The notes: generated by a model not told the origin, from the sequence alone. A DNA stretch of 64,000 nucleotides from Mesocentrotus franciscanus (GCA_037976565.1 CP137673.1:5096863-5160862), one strand, 5' to 3'; positions 11,445 to 23,579 are shown, counted from the first letter of the stretch. Translations and numbers: made by a program.

Positions 11445-12060
11445 CAACATTGCTCGGTTGGCGCTCCCCATGTCGCTTGCAACGGCTTCTACGTGTAGAC
11501 CAATGTCGGCAGCTCACTGAATTATATCGAGGATGATATCCTTGAACACTGCCCCATCTGTAGAGTTGCTGGTGTAATGATAGGCTACCGTCTGCTTCCA
11601 GCGGGTCGTTATTCCTCCAAGCATAAACACCAGCGGATAAGTAGCAGTTCCAGTTGCCCATTAGATTCCCACTGCTGGCATCATACTCAATACTTGACGC
11701 AAGGGACATCTCATCCAGCGTAAGGCAGCAAATTCTCTCTTCTGGGCGCGTGCCTTCGACTTTCAGTTTTAGAAAGTCAAGCACCTGTCCAAAGACACCA
11801 AGTTGGAACGACACTTTCTCCATCCTTCTCTGAAAGGGTCCTGTCTGATGGTAGTGGATAATGCTGCTGGAGAAGAAGCTTGTATCCAGATGCGCAACAT
11901 GAAAATCTTAGCTGCAGTGCCCTTTTCACTGTAGTTGTTGACTCCATTCATTCGTCCTCGTGCAAGTGCTCGTAGTTGATCATGTCCAAACAACCTGGAA
12001 ACCCTTGCGTCATGCTTCGCTATGGCCTTCATAAGTTTATTACAAGTTTTTTGCGTTTGT
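11445..12060 (-). pseudogene. P-element/THAP9-like transposase body, truncated
   Basis: Minus-strand reading across frames shows RLFGHDQLRALARGRMNGV, then NYSEK, LDFLKLKVEGTRPEERICCL, and TLDEMSLASSIEYD (first RNase H-like catalytic Asp), with the segment AVASDMGSANRAMLNSL (second Asp region). These match the THAP9/P-element transposase layout. The sequence stops where the second LINE begins, so the rest of the nuclease is missing or displaced. At least two frameshifts. Confidence 0.75.
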
Positions 12061-12858
12061 CGAAGACTTGTTTCACCCTACCTTTCATCCTTATCCGTGA
12101 CTATGCTCTGTTTTGAAAGTCCTGGACGCCTTCTTGCTCACTAGCGGTAGCATTGTTTGCAGTAAGAGAGGGAGAGAAAGAGCAATGACAATGAGAAAAT
12201 ATAAATATTTATGCTCCTGTGTAATAATGCATAACCGTAATGTATGTACTATCTGTACGACTGTAGCGTGCCTTCCATGAATATAAAATGCACCACATAA
12301 CACAAATCAAAGGAATAGAGAATCTACTTTTTATAATTTTAACGGAATTCTGAAAGTAATGCACAATAATCCAACTTATTTGACAAAGAAAACCACAATA
12401 ATTGGGTTATTTTATTTCATAATTTTCAAGCAAAGATTAACTATCTAGATAGGTCTATCCATGTGTCTGTTCACTTAAAAACTATAATCAACGATTCACA
12501 ATTGCAGCAAAAACAACATGGTCAGGGCTCAACATTATCCCATTTATGATTTATATTGATTATTTAGCGGTTGTCCCGGGGCAACCAAGATGGGCTGTCG
12601 GGCAACTAAAGTTCCTATATATAGGCTAAACTGTTACTGTTAAAATTACTTAGATCTAGACCTGTCCTAAGCTATGTCTACCACTAGTACCAGTTATCTT
12701 CTTGATAAATTTCAACCTTACATAAACTAGTGAAGAGCTCAAATTATGATGTTTGATTCAATGTGTATTCGAAGACAACATGAAGAGTCCGAAGAATGCG
12801 AAAAGGTGAAAAGATCACATTAAAGTAGGCCTACATACACGGGACTACAATAACTAAC
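12061..12858 (-). other. Likely intron of the THAP/P-like element
   Basis: No coding similarity seen. It lies between the THAP exon donor and the transposase body on the same strand. Confidence 0.4.
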
Positions 12859-13010
12859 CTGGCACAAAAAAGACGATGCAGTCGGTTTCGATCCCTCTCT
12901 CTTGACTCTGTTCCCCACAGTTTCCTTCTTTCAGGATTTCTAGGGAATCTGTACATGTGAATTCCCTTTTCCGGCCGATTACTGAACCCTAAGGCACAAC
13001 AGCCCGTCAT
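12859..13010 (-). CDS. THAP-type zinc-finger exon, probably the start of the P-like transposase
   Basis: From ATG at 13008-13010 the product begins MTGCCALGFSNRPEKGIHMY, then RFPRNPERRKLW, a clear THAP signature. The second zinc ligand is Phe (GFSNR rather than GCSNR). The exon ends CCAG/GTTAGT, a plausible donor. With 11445-12060 on the same strand it forms a THAP plus transposase gene. The upstream 13,085-13,260 is CpG-rich with CACGTG at 13,142 and may be a promoter. Confidence 0.65.
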
Positions 13011-13289
13011 CTTTAAGGTACTTGGCAAAAGTTTGATTATCATTATCAAAATAGCGTTCTTCGTTATTAACAACACACATAGGAAATTCGAAACTCGGCG
13101 CTTCGCGCGCGAAAGCTGGAAACAACAAGGCGTCCAGAGACCACGTGACCATTTTTGTTGGGACTCGTCATGTCGTAACTCTTAAGTTATAGCGTGTATA
13201 TTGCCCTCTCTCATCGGTGGCGCAAGTCCTGACAGAAGAAGAAAAAAAATCGCTACCGTACGCGGTGTGTGGGACGCGGAAACGGTTTA

Positions 13290-15440
13290 GTTCTTCCGCT
13301 CAAAGGTTCATAAGATTCAGGACAGTCTTACTCCTGACTTAACTCCGCCTGATCCTGTCACATCAGCATCCGCTGTCTTGATAAACGGCTGCCTTTCAGA
13401 TTTTGTACCACTTACATGCGGAGTTCCGCAAGGCTCTGTGGGCGAGCCCACCATGTTCTCGTTATATTTAACCGGTTTGAAGAATGTTTTTCATCACCAT
13501 TCTCTTATCATGTTTATGCTGATGATATTCAAATATATACTTCTTTCAAACCCAATCAGAGCAATGCAGCCAGCGCTATCCACAACATTGACATTTGTTT
13601 ACAAGATGTTCATTATTTGGTTGAACTCACATTCACTAAAATTAAATCTCACCAAATGCGAATTTGGAAAAGATTTCCATCACTTCAATTACTCTTGCTG
13701 GACATGGGGGGTGATTCACTAACAGCTAAAATCGATCCCAAATGAGATAAAATCGCTCTTAGGCTCAATATCACTCCTACGAGCAATATCGCTCTTAGGA
13801 ACTGATTCACTAAAGCATTTGGGATCGATTTTAGCTTTAAAATCGCTATTAAGGCTAAGAGTGATCCGGATCACTCTTAGTCTTACTCTAGATCTAGTAC
13901 TCTCGGCTTAGCGGCACTTTCTGGCAAAGTCAGACAAAGACAAAACTGTCAGTGTCAAACTGAAGTTAATAAATTAGAGCAAACAAGAGGAAGATAGATA
14001 TTGTTAGTCACTGTTAAAGTGATATATCGAATCGTTTTGATTTATACTACGATATGGTAGGCCTAACTCTTAGTGCCAACAACATAATAAGTAAAACACT
14101 AAAGACTAAAGTTAGTCCGCTTTCGAGAATACCACATCAAGACTGCTGCTGCTACATGCTAGCTGCATGGGGACGGTAGGTCTAACTTACGTACATTACG
14201 TAGATCTAGGCCCTAGGCCTAGTCTAGACTCTACGTTAAATCCGGCATTTTACTAGAAACAGGCATAAAGAAAGACAAGCTATACCCACAGAAAATCGTA
14301 TGAATCCTCACACTGCTACATGAAACAGTCATGAATGATTTTTTTGTCATGTCTTATGCAAAATTTCACTCGGCTTTCTTCAAATTTTAACACGAAATCA
14401 ACATAGAAATGAACGTCATTGACATATTAAGCGACGATAGCTAGTTAATTATCGTTATGTCGATCGGCTACGCGATTGATTGATGCCCAGGGACCAAAAT
14501 TTGAGTCTGTTGATTGGTTGGATCGATCGCGTACATGAATATTCATATGCGCGCATGATTATTCACGCTGGGATTGATCCCAGCCTAAAAGCGATTTAGT
14601 GAACCAGTCAGGTAGAATCGATTTTAAGCTGGGATTGAAATCAATCCCAAAAATTGCTCTTAGGAACGATATCGTTCCCAGTTAGTGAATCACCCCCATG
14701 AACTACCTTATCCAATGTATGTCGCAACCTTGGTGTCAAATATGACAATGTTTACACAAATTCAATATGTCTCAAAATCAGTACGTTATCAGTTACGCAA
14801 TTTCGGTTTTATTCGTAAATATCTTAACCGTAGCGCCACTGAGAAAATCACTCATGCTTTAATCTCATCTCGCTTGGATTTTGGTAATGGCCTTTTGTTT
14901 GGTTCGCCTCACAACCTACTCGCAAAATTACAAAAATTACAGAATGCTGCTGCTGTGTCGTGACCCTCTCCAACAAGTACAGTCACATCACACCAGTCCT
15001 CAAATCACTCCATTGGTTGCCCGTAGAAGAACGTGTTTTTTCAAGATTATTTTGTTATTATTTGACTGTATACATGGCTCCGCAGTACAGCATCGGCTTG
15101 ATCAAGCAATATATTCCCGCTAGACAGCTACGTTCTCAAAACTCCGGCTTACTTGATATTCCTAGGGTAAACACAAAGTGGGGGCGCGAACCTTCGCTCA
15201 TGCTGGGCCTTCATTATGGAATACTCTCCCTCAATGGATTAAAAATAGCAGTTCTGGTGAAGTGTTAAAAAACAATCTTAAGAAATATCTGTTTAATTTA
15301 GCCTATAATTGATTACCATTACCTTTCATGTCTGTACCTTTCCTATTGCACTTGTGTATATATTTATCATGTATTTCATCTTTTGCACAAGCTGCGCCTT
15401 GAGCATTTGATTGTCAAGTGGATTTGGCGTCTTACAAATC
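13290..15440 (+). mobile_element. Third LINE, 5'-truncated, split by a TIR element
   Basis: Plus-strand RT remains. At 13,378-13,706: NGCLSDFVPLTCGVPQGSVG, YHVYADDIQIYTSFKP, and the SLKLN-TKCEF segment. At 14,698-15,268 (frames broken): ISSRLDFGNGLLFG, NAAAV, HITPVLKSLHWLPVEERV. The downstream 3' end has GCGCCTTGAGCATTTGATTG, typical of L2/CR1-type tails. The MITE at 13707-14697 interrupts the ORF. Confidence 0.8.
13707..14697. mobile_element. Non-autonomous TIR transposon, 991 bp, with ATG target duplication
   Basis: Perfect 17-bp terminal repeats GGGGGTGATTCACTAAC and complement, flanked by ATG on both sides (13704-13706 and 14698-14700). Removing the element and one ATG restores the LINE frame LAGH/ELPYP. 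The ends carry repeated subterminal motifs such as GGGATCGATTTTA and CGCTCTTAGGA. No ORF of note inside. Confidence 0.88.
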
Positions 15441-16747
15441 GTATGTATTATTTTAATTATTATTAGGCAATGGACTATCCTAATTAATTTCAGCCCTGAA
15501 ATTTAAATATTGATTTCCTTTGTTACATTGTACAAGATGCAATATAATGCTTTTACAATATGTTTGTATTAATCATGTCACACCTCTGTAGTATATCATA
15601 TCATATTATATTGTTTTGAGTTCCAAATAAAATATCATTTGAAAAAAAGGGAAAAGGCTCAAAAGGCAATTTGACCAAATGATTATAAGACCATGTAGAT
15701 AGTAGACTGGCTGAGTGTGTCCATATGGGAATAGACTAATTGGGAAGTAGACGAACTGGGTGTAGACCAAACGGCAATTCACCGTTGACATTGTTCCTGA
15801 CTGATGCATGTGATTCATCTGTTGGCCCAATGAAGGGGCGAGAAAAATATCTATATAGCTGCCCCCCCCCCTCACTCGGTTACAAGATGTGAATCTATTC
15901 CTTCTCTATACAACATTTGCTTGGGTTTTGTATAGCATCATAAATTTTTCATTCCCATCGATGATTTTAAAATGATTGTACCAAATTATTTTAAAGGATG
16001 TTTATACTCTTTTCAACATGGATATAAGGGACAGATGCTGTTTTTCGTTCAGGTAATTTGGAAAGAGGAGAGTTGTGAATGAACTTCTTGTGAACAATAG
16101 CTGTTAACGAATGAATCAACTTGTAATTTGTATTTTTCTTTCATTAGTTTATGAAGAAAATACCCATTTTTATAAAGGTGCATATACGTATACACACACA
16201 TAATCACACGCATACATTTACATTTACATACATCCCGAGAGATGGGCATTAACACTATTTCCTTTTGTCTGTTTTGTTCGTCTCGTGGTTGATTGGTCTC
16301 GAGGGCTTTCGGTCTCGAGGTTTGTGGTCTAGTGGGCTTCGGTTTCGTAAGCGGAGGTCTACTAACATAGTCCCAACTAGTGAACAACATAACATTGTGT
16401 TTGGACGATTTCACTTACCTTCTACCTTTCTGCATATACATATAAACACATGTATATATAATTCACCAATTTTTGCCCTTATATTATGGTGGTTCGTCTT
16501 GTTTAAATGCATTAGAAAATGTCAACATAATTACGTATATATTCAGAATAAAAGGATAACCTGTATATGCTTGTAAGTAAGCAGGGACTTGGTAATGGGC
16601 ATAAGCGCACTGACTTAGTTTCGAAGCCGGGACCACAGCTCTACCACTGAGCCACCGCGCCTCCTCGATAACATACGTTTTTTTAATGAGGGTGTGTACA
16701 TTAACAAATGTTGTAAACAAACATAATGGCCCGAATCATATGCTCAC
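15441..16747. other. Intergenic, repeat-bearing
   Basis: No gene seen. Contains a degenerate short repeat with units like TAGAC-AAATGG at about 15,650-15,790, a related GGTCTCGAGG-type array at about 16,265-16,365, and a tRNA-derived SINE head on the minus strand at about 16,580-16,665. Confidence 0.5.
16580..16665 (-). repeat. tRNA-derived SINE head
   Basis: Minus strand reads GGTGGCTCAGTGGTAGAGC (A box) followed by GGCTTCGAAACTAAG, a B-box-like element. No acceptor-stem pairing was seen, so it is not called as a tRNA gene. Confidence 0.6.
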
Positions 16748-16820
16748 CTTGTGCCACAGCCAGTGATGCCAGCAAAAACAGAATTACACAACCTAAAGTG
16801 AAGTTCATCTTGCTTGGCAT
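16748..16820 (-). CDS. Orphan signal-peptide exon, phase-1 donor
   Basis: From ATG at 16818-16820 it encodes MPSKMNFTLGCVILFLLASL and AVAQ; the alternative ATG at 16806 starts at MNFTLG. It has a hydrophobic core and an A-x-A cleavage motif. The donor CAAG/GTGAGC leaves phase 1, the same phase as all EGF exons nearby. It lies upstream of the minus-strand EGF exons at 2.4 and 0.4 kb, but 14 kb of transposons separate them, so the link is only an inference. No partner exon was seen closer. Confidence 0.6.
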
Positions 16821-16984
16821 TGCAGAATTAGTGAATCTTGTAAAAGGGTACCCTCTGCACAACTGTATTACAATAATGTGAAAATAAGAAGAAAAGATAG
16901 AAAAAGGAAAAGAAAGAGAATAAAAGGGTGTCACATCTTATGTCTTGTGCCCGTTTACGCCATATTAAACACGAATATTGACGT

Positions 16985-17262
16985 CTTGTTCTTGTTTTTC
17001 TTTTTCTTCTCCGTCTTCTCCTTCTTCTCCGTTTTCTTCTTCTTCTCTGTCTTCTTCTTCTTCTATTTCCCTTCTTCTTCTTCTTCTTCTTTTTCTCCGT
17101 CTTCTTCTTCTTCTTCTCCTTTTCCTCCTTCTTCTTCTGCTCCGTCTTCTTCTTCTTCTCCTCCTCCTCTACCTTCTTCTTCTTCTCCCTTCCGTCTTCT
17201 CTTTCTTCTTCTTCTTCTTCTTCTCCTTCTTCTCCTTCTTCTTCTTCTTCTCCGTCTTATTC
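16985..17262 (+). repeat. (TTC/CTT)n polypyrimidine tract
   Basis: About 280 bp of almost pure pyrimidine on the plus strand, mostly TTC units with C interruptions. Ser/Leu/Phe ORFs here are artefacts of the repeat. Confidence 0.95.
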
Positions 17263-20200
17263 GTTCAATCTCCCCCGTTTCATTTTCCCTTAATTAGACC
17301 ATTTCCATCCCTGTGTTAACGTTCACCACGAAAGCGATGTTAAAAAATTTATTTCGCCTACCTTTATGAGGATACATAACTACATAGCATGAGTTGTTTA
17401 ATAAACTCTCGACTGCTTTTCGGATTTCCTTGCTTGTAATGAAAGTGTTAAGTAATAACCTTATCAGAGTGTACAACAAAGTATGGGCAACCCCTCCTCT
17501 AAAGTTTCCAAAGGAATAAAGATACATACCATCATACGGAAGAATAACAGAGAACAGACGGATGGCTTCGACTCTTTCTTTTGAACCTACATGCTGAGTT
17601 TGTAGCTTATTTACCGTCCTAGCAAGTTCCCAACATGCGCACACCCACCTACACGCACACCTGCTGCAACTGAACCTCAACCGCTACTGACTTATACGCA
17701 ACCACTCTCCGATCAACTCGCAAAAAACGGGGAATTACACACCTTGAAAGAGTTTTGGAAATGATCAGTATAGCCTAAGGGTGAAACTTTTCTATTCTAT
17801 TAGCAATGGCAATGTCAAATAATCACCATTGAATCATCATAAGACATATTCATTGTGAATGTTCACGCTTCCGTACATACACACAATCGGTGGTTCCACA
17901 ATTTCCTGATGAATGCTCTTTGGAACCTATTCGTTGATGGGAAAAATGACTTCAATTATCTCTGATCTTTAAAGGTTCATGTATGTTAAAGGCTGGAAAT
18001 TTATGAATAATTTTTTATTTTTAATTTTGTTCATCACATGAAACACACACTGCTTTACGGGTCTCACACCTGCGTTTAGTGTGTTTTCCTGACCCTTGAA
18101 GGGCAATCAATCCTTTGTAATAATTTAATGTGTATGAAAGTAGAAAAAACAAGAGAAAAATAATGGCGAAAGTTTGACATAAGTTATGAGGGTTTGAAAT
18201 GTAAGATCACTAAAGCTATGCAAATCTCAAATTGGCAATTTGGTTTCTGGATTGCGACGTAGTCGCGAATAACTCTTCCGTTCGTCGTGTACAAACATAC
18301 CATAACAAACCCGTGTTCCTCTTATGCGCCTTCTCTTTTAGGGTACTGCTCAAAATATATTATGAACAGTATATTATTAAAGGTTCCCTTAACAAAAAAA
18401 GACACTCAACGTGCTAAACTTGCCTTCACAAATTTACAACATCAGATGAAACCGACAAAACAAAGAAACATATAACGAAAGATTTGTTTTAACGGCTGTA
18501 TGGTTGCTTAACAGGCTCGTGTGCCATTGATAATTAATCCCTTGAAACATTGTCAGGAGGCGCCGGTCTTACGGGCTGTCGGTCTCGTGGACCTTTTTGG
18601 GACTGCCCTCTTCTTTTGTTTTGTTGGTCTCTTGGACTGTCGGACTCGTGCACAGATGATCTCATGGCATGTCGGTATAGTGACAGTTTGTGAATGTCGA
18701 TCTACTGGGTTGTAAGTCTCGCGACCTGTCAGTCTAATGGCAAGACCCTTACAGTGCTGACTAGTAGGCTTGCATAGGTATACCTAACATTTGAAAAAAA
18801 ATAATGAAGCAGTTCAAATAACGTTTTAAGGGTTCATTATCAACAACCCACGAGCTTGACAGCCGACCAGACCGACGTTTTTTTTTCTATCTGCCCACAA
18901 GTATTTATTTGTTTTGTCAGTCTCATTGGTCTGTTGACCTTGAAGTTCATTTCGTGCCAAGGACTTATAACCGCGCTCCTGCAGGACTGGAGTAATTTTT
19001 CAAAAGGTCATCTTAACATCCCATTTAACATGCCGTGTATATACATCATACCTGTATAATTCTGCTATTGATTCCTCGACATCGCTTTATATTAACGCCA
19101 ATACTAGCCCGAATTGATTTTTTTTTTTATTCGTTCCAATCATTGCCTTACAATTAGCAGTTGTATTCCGGATGTTTTCAGCATGAATAGAGTGTATGTG
19201 CTTGAAAAGGTGAAGTCACGCAGGGGGCATGCATGGTACTCGATCCGAGCAACTATTTGTTTATACCTATAGCCTACTATCATAAGATGGTATTTTAAGT
19301 AGTATGACCGATAACATTCAGTTTATCATTTACATTGACCCCAATTGATTTTATTATGTTATGTTCTTATATTCTGTGGAAAAGATCGTGCATAATTTTA
19401 TGGCCAATAAAATCATTCCATCAAAAGAATAGGCAAAAATACATCTGGCAAGCATCCTTGTTGAATACAATGAAAGCCATAATAAAAGCAATAGGAATTA
19501 AAGTTAATGACGATAAAAATTGTCAATTTTTAAATTAATTGCACATAACATATATTTTGATGGAATGTGTTTTCAGCGCTCCCAATTTAAGATTTCTGGA
19601 AACAAACCTACCCCGACTTTAGCCAGTTATAGGAATACCCATTAATGCACCGTCATATTTGTAAATAATAGCGCAATGAAAATAAGCAAATTAACAGTTT
19701 TCATTTTCTTCCTATTCTTGTCGAACCTTTATGATGATAATGATGGCTTATATATAGCCCTGGGCCCCGTCTTATATAAAGAGTTGACATTAATCGCAAC
19801 TTTTGTCCGAATTGATTGGAGGACTTGCGCAGCTCTTTATGAGACGGGGCCCTAGTATTGAGAATCTAATAATGATTGGCCAAAATCTGTACATCAATAT
19901 AAACAGTTCTTTATATTATTATATGGATGTACAAAAGGTGGACAGATGTTCTCGGTGTACTTTGGAAATCTTCTGAAGCTCTATCTGGGGCCCCATTTAT
20001 TCAAATTGGGATACGATACTTTTTTCATCTCGGCTTTAACGTTAGCACTGTCTTCCAATTTGTTTTCAATATATTTCTTCTTGCAAAATATGAATGAGAT
20101 TGTGAAAGCTAGGTAGGGGATATCCACTAATAGGCGATATTCACCAATAAATAACCATTTGGTGCTTTACAGGATGGAGCCATGGTGTTATGACAGTACA

Positions 20201-20330
20201 CCGTTATAAGTATTTTATAAAACGATAATCGGATGTTGGTCTACGTGTATATATATTCATCGAAACCAAAATATTGAAATTGCACACTGTTCTACACATA
20301 AAACTGGAGAGCTGTTCATCCAACCAGGGA
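17263..20330. other. Non-coding, with minor repeats
   Basis: No supported gene. Holds a degenerate repeat around 18,555-18,740 (units like GTCGGTCTCGTGGAC) and a 91-bp MITE at 19,762-19,852. Confidence 0.5.
19762..19852. mobile_element. Small MITE with GGGCCCCGTCT terminal repeats
   Basis: Left end GGGCCCCGTCTTATATAAAG pairs with the right end AGCTCTTTATGAGACGGGGC plus CC. The interior contains TTAATCGCAA. Related elements are at 35,294-35,375 and more distantly at 23,580-23,714. Confidence 0.7.
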
Positions 20331-20369
20331 GGTGGGACCTCCCTGATCCAACCTGTGTGGGGGACTTAA

Positions 20370-20423
20370 ATAGCTATACACGTACATGTACTGCCGGCTT
20401 CGAAGGAGTTAATTGTGAACGTG
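20370..20423 (+). pseudogene. 3' half of an EGF exon
   Basis: Reads DLNSYTRTCTAGFEGVNCER then G/GTAAGA. The 5' half with the first four cysteines is replaced by unrelated sequence containing a small perfect hairpin, AGGGAGGTGGGACCTCCCT. Confidence 0.75.
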
Positions 20424-21029
20424 GTAAGATATTAATTGAAATATTCAAGTATCTTCTTTCGTTTTGTTTAATGCTGATTTCTTTTGAATATATTTTCCTG
20501 AGGTGCAGCAGTTTTATTAGAGAAAATACTGTGATGGATTTCATTCAGCAAGGACTTTTTACATGACGTATGATGTGCATTTCAACCTTAGGAAAATATT
20601 TTATGTGGATTTTTTTTCTTGATAAGAGTTGTCTTTTTTGTGTCATTTCTCATACATACGCGTAGCTTTCAGTATCATTAATCATCGTAAAAATAGTTGG
20701 TTTGCATGATTTCAGCAGATTAGACAATCATATTCCATCGAATGTCCGTATATTTTAGAGTTATCATGTGTAGAAAAAAATATTTTATTCCATAGACTTC
20801 TCAATCTCTCGCTTCAATGACATGGCAAAATGACATGGCAAAATATTCATAATTTTCAGAAATCTAGAATGCATATACTTTCGCTTTGCTCACCTCCCTC
20901 CTTGTCATATTATCGCTCACAAGAAAAAGAAGATTTTTGTTTATGTCTTTGCTGTTTTAACTTGGCATATTTGATCTGGAAACACACATTTTATTAATCA
21001 TTTTGTATGCATCTCTGTGCACAGCACAG

Positions 21030-21140
21030 CAACCAATGAATGCCTTTCCAATCCTTGTTTTAATGGTGCGACTTGCAATGATCTTCAAGCTGGGTATGAA
21101 TGTACCTGTCCACCTGGCTACGAGGGGACGCGTTGTGAGT
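21030..21140 (+). pseudogene. EGF exon with damaged donor
   Basis: After GCACAG the frame reads [20 protein letters not shown], then [13 protein letters not shown], with all six cysteines. The expected donor after the phase-1 base reads T/TATGTC, without GT. A GTGAGT lies upstream, but using it would remove the last cysteine. Confidence 0.75.
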
Positions 21141-21141
21141 T

Positions 21142-22840
21142 ATGTCACCCCCCCCCCTTTTTTTTTTAAGGGGAACGTTATTGTAAGAACTGACTGGGAA
21201 TGAGAAAATGTACAAACCGTACGTGTAGGCAATTAAAGTACCTGAGCGAAGAAATGTCACAAAATGTCACAAAATGGACAAATTATACATGTACTGAAAG
21301 CTTACACCAATATGAACACAAATCATCTGCTCTAAAGTATTATAAATATAAATGAAACGCGATAAGATGCTTTTTCCAAGACCCTTCTCAGAGCTTCTTT
21401 TCCTGGGTTGAAAAATAAAATTACGGAGTACAGACTTATGACGTCAGAGGTTGGGCACCATCGAAATTCCTAGGCCTCTCGCTCAGCTCGCGTGCGGTAT
21501 TTTGCATTCAGTATACATTACCCAGACTTCGATTGATTCATACCTAAGCCAGCTTTGATGAAAGTGGAATAATAATCTCTCGAAATCAGGAAATTACATT
21601 TTATTATTGCATATTAAGCAAATTATGTAATGTAATACGAGGGGGTGAATTGTGCAGATCGATTTGTCCAAATATTCTTCCGTTTTGTGTAATTTGCTGT
21701 GAAGTTTTCGGTCATGGCTTGGCATGTGCAAGATGATTGGTGATTGCTGTTGAGTGTTGATAAATCGCGAGAGTCCCTTTGGCTCAATTGCATTTTTATG
21801 ATGTCGTGCAGTTCCATTTATGGTGCATATATGTAATTGGTATTCGCAAGATATAATCTCACATCCATTCTTCTTTGTTTTTTTATCCGTGAAATTTGCC
21901 AAAATAGCCCTACACTTTCTAAAATTAGAAAATGTCTCGCCCAGTCGGTCACCCCAGTGCATGACGGATCGATCGCCAGGTCAGCGGGGCCGGTGCGGCG
22001 TGGCAGCTCGGCACAGCCAGCTCGAACTTGGGAATTTCATGGCGCTAGTGTACTTTCATATCCATTTTTGACCCGCAACTCCGGCGTGGAGCCTACTAAA
22101 ACATACAAAAATCAAATATATCACTGTCACTAGTTGTGGAGCTGTGCTCATCAACTTCGATATCTAAATTTAGTAAAACTTCTTCCTCAAGCTCGGACAT
22201 TGTGATAGGATATTTCGCGTTCGACTGGCTTTTGTATACACGTATAATGCATGCAGCGGACAGAGCTGTGTGGGGCTTGGAAGCACTCTCGCTCATGTGC
22301 CCAACCTATTACGTCACACATCGTACCAGCGAACAGCGGGCTGATCGAGGGCGGAAAAAACGGGTAGCAAATTCATCATTTTTGATAGCAGATTAGTCAA
22401 TTCTGTAACAATTTTTGAAAAGTAAATATGAATAATTAGAAAGATTGTAACATTACCTTTGCAATGATACCAATATTATTTAGGATAAAAGCATTTTAAA
22501 ACCTTCGCTCTGGTACTTTAAGATGAATACATATGTATCACCCTTGTATACAAGCAAGTGTTTTTATTTGTTATAAATAAGTTTTCAATCAAATCAACAA
22601 TACCCTATTCCTTTTCCTTGCTAATTGCTAACAAATGCGTTCAGCTGCCCAATTTCTAATACACCTGTATATCCTTAATGATTTTGCCATTCATTTACTT
22701 TAAAACCTGTAATCAAACCTAAGAAAACGGCTATTGTCCGTATCGTCTTCTGTAGGTCTTATTTATGAAAGATACCATAAGAGACCTTCATAAGAAGTAC
22801 AAATAAAATTTATTTCATATACGATGATATTTTCTTTCAG
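21142..22840. other. Intron-like, unidentified repeat material
   Basis: No supported gene. GC-rich sequence at 21,940-22,050 and two CRE-like sites (TGACGTCA near 21,440; TTACGTCAC near 22,309), each next to GGTTGGGCAC or its complement in inverted orientation, suggest the ends of a roughly 900-bp repeat. A minus-strand acidic ORF (22096-22296, containing MSELEEEVLLNLDIEVDEHS) is inside; I do not recognise it. Confidence 0.35.
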
Positions 22841-22907
22841 ATACGAACAAATGTGCGTCGAATCCGTGTTTAAATGGAGCAGCGTGTGTGGAAGGAATCG
22901 GATCTTA
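22841..22907 (+). pseudogene. 5' half of an EGF exon with stop codon
   Basis: After TTTCTTTCAG it reads DTNKCASNPCLNGAACVEGI, GS and TAG. Cysteines 1-3 are present; the rest is lost. Confidence 0.8.
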
Positions 22908-23084
22908 GTATTAATTTGTAGTAGTACTGTATCCACCATGCAAAACAGAAGCTGAAGAAACTGAAAAACACATTTCATTCATTTATTTTGTGATTATTCT
23001 GTATTACCAATTATGCCATCCAATGTTATTAATCTATCTATTGGTTGATAATTGCAATTGTCTTAATACTTGGCTTCAGAGTTA

Positions 23085-23275
23085 ATCATTGTTAATCAGT
23101 ATTGGCCAGTCTCAACCCAGGTGTAGTAAGTGGGTAACTGATAGGAAGTAATTCATTGAATGTTTTCAGCACTTTTGGTCAAATTGTCTAAGGCTGTGGT
23201 AATGGTCGTACGTTAGGCGCCTTGAGCACTCACTGAGGTCCATATGTGCGCGATAAATAGCTATTAATCACATTG
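23085..23275 (+). repeat. SINE/LINE-type 3' end
   Basis: Contains GTAAGTGGGTAACTGATAGG, TTCATTGAATG and GCGCCTTGAGCAC-type sequence, parallel to the second half of the SINEs at 33.3 and 63 kb. Confidence 0.55.
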
Positions 23276-23296
23276 ATATGATTTCAATCTTTTCAG

Positions 23297-23410
23297 ATAT
23301 CAACGAGTGTGCTAGTCTTCCATGCCAGGACGGCGGTCTATGTTTTGATGGTATTGTTGGATACACCTGTCAGTGCCGTCTAGGATACGTCGGTGTCAAC
23401 TGCGAGGAAG
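23297..23410 (+). pseudogene. Intact calcium-binding EGF exon of the pseudogene
   Basis: A 114-nt exon with good splice sites, encoding [20 protein letters not shown], then YTCQC, GYVGVNCEE. Closest to main-gene module 13, which has the same place before the avidin exons. It is open on its own, but its neighbours are broken. Confidence 0.82.
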
Positions 23411-23579
23411 GTACGTATCTTTAAATACTACGTCTTTCTTTCAGAAAATGTTTAACCATTATAACCGCGCTGGCACATATATCTTATTTTTACTGGAATT
23501 ACATTTAAGGTGACAACCAACGCTCTTACCGGTTACAACCACAATGCCCGTTGCACACAGAGCTTCATTTGCCGAAGCC

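Noticed and set aside
16580..16665. tRNA gene (also 59,530 and the SINE heads)
   Set aside because: A and B boxes only; no closed acceptor stem, and most heads run into a shared SINE body with an ATT tail.
16878..17319. Ser/Leu/Phe-rich ORFs
   Set aside because: Direct translation of the (TTC)n tract in two frames.
17294..17680. 128-residue minus-strand ORF
   Set aside because: No domain, no splice context, low-complexity Cys/Arg start; likely chance.
22096..22296. Acidic ORF containing MSELEEEVLLNLDIEVDEHS
   Set aside because: Looks protein-like, with a GTATGT after it, but no recognisable domain or partner exon; kept only as a note.
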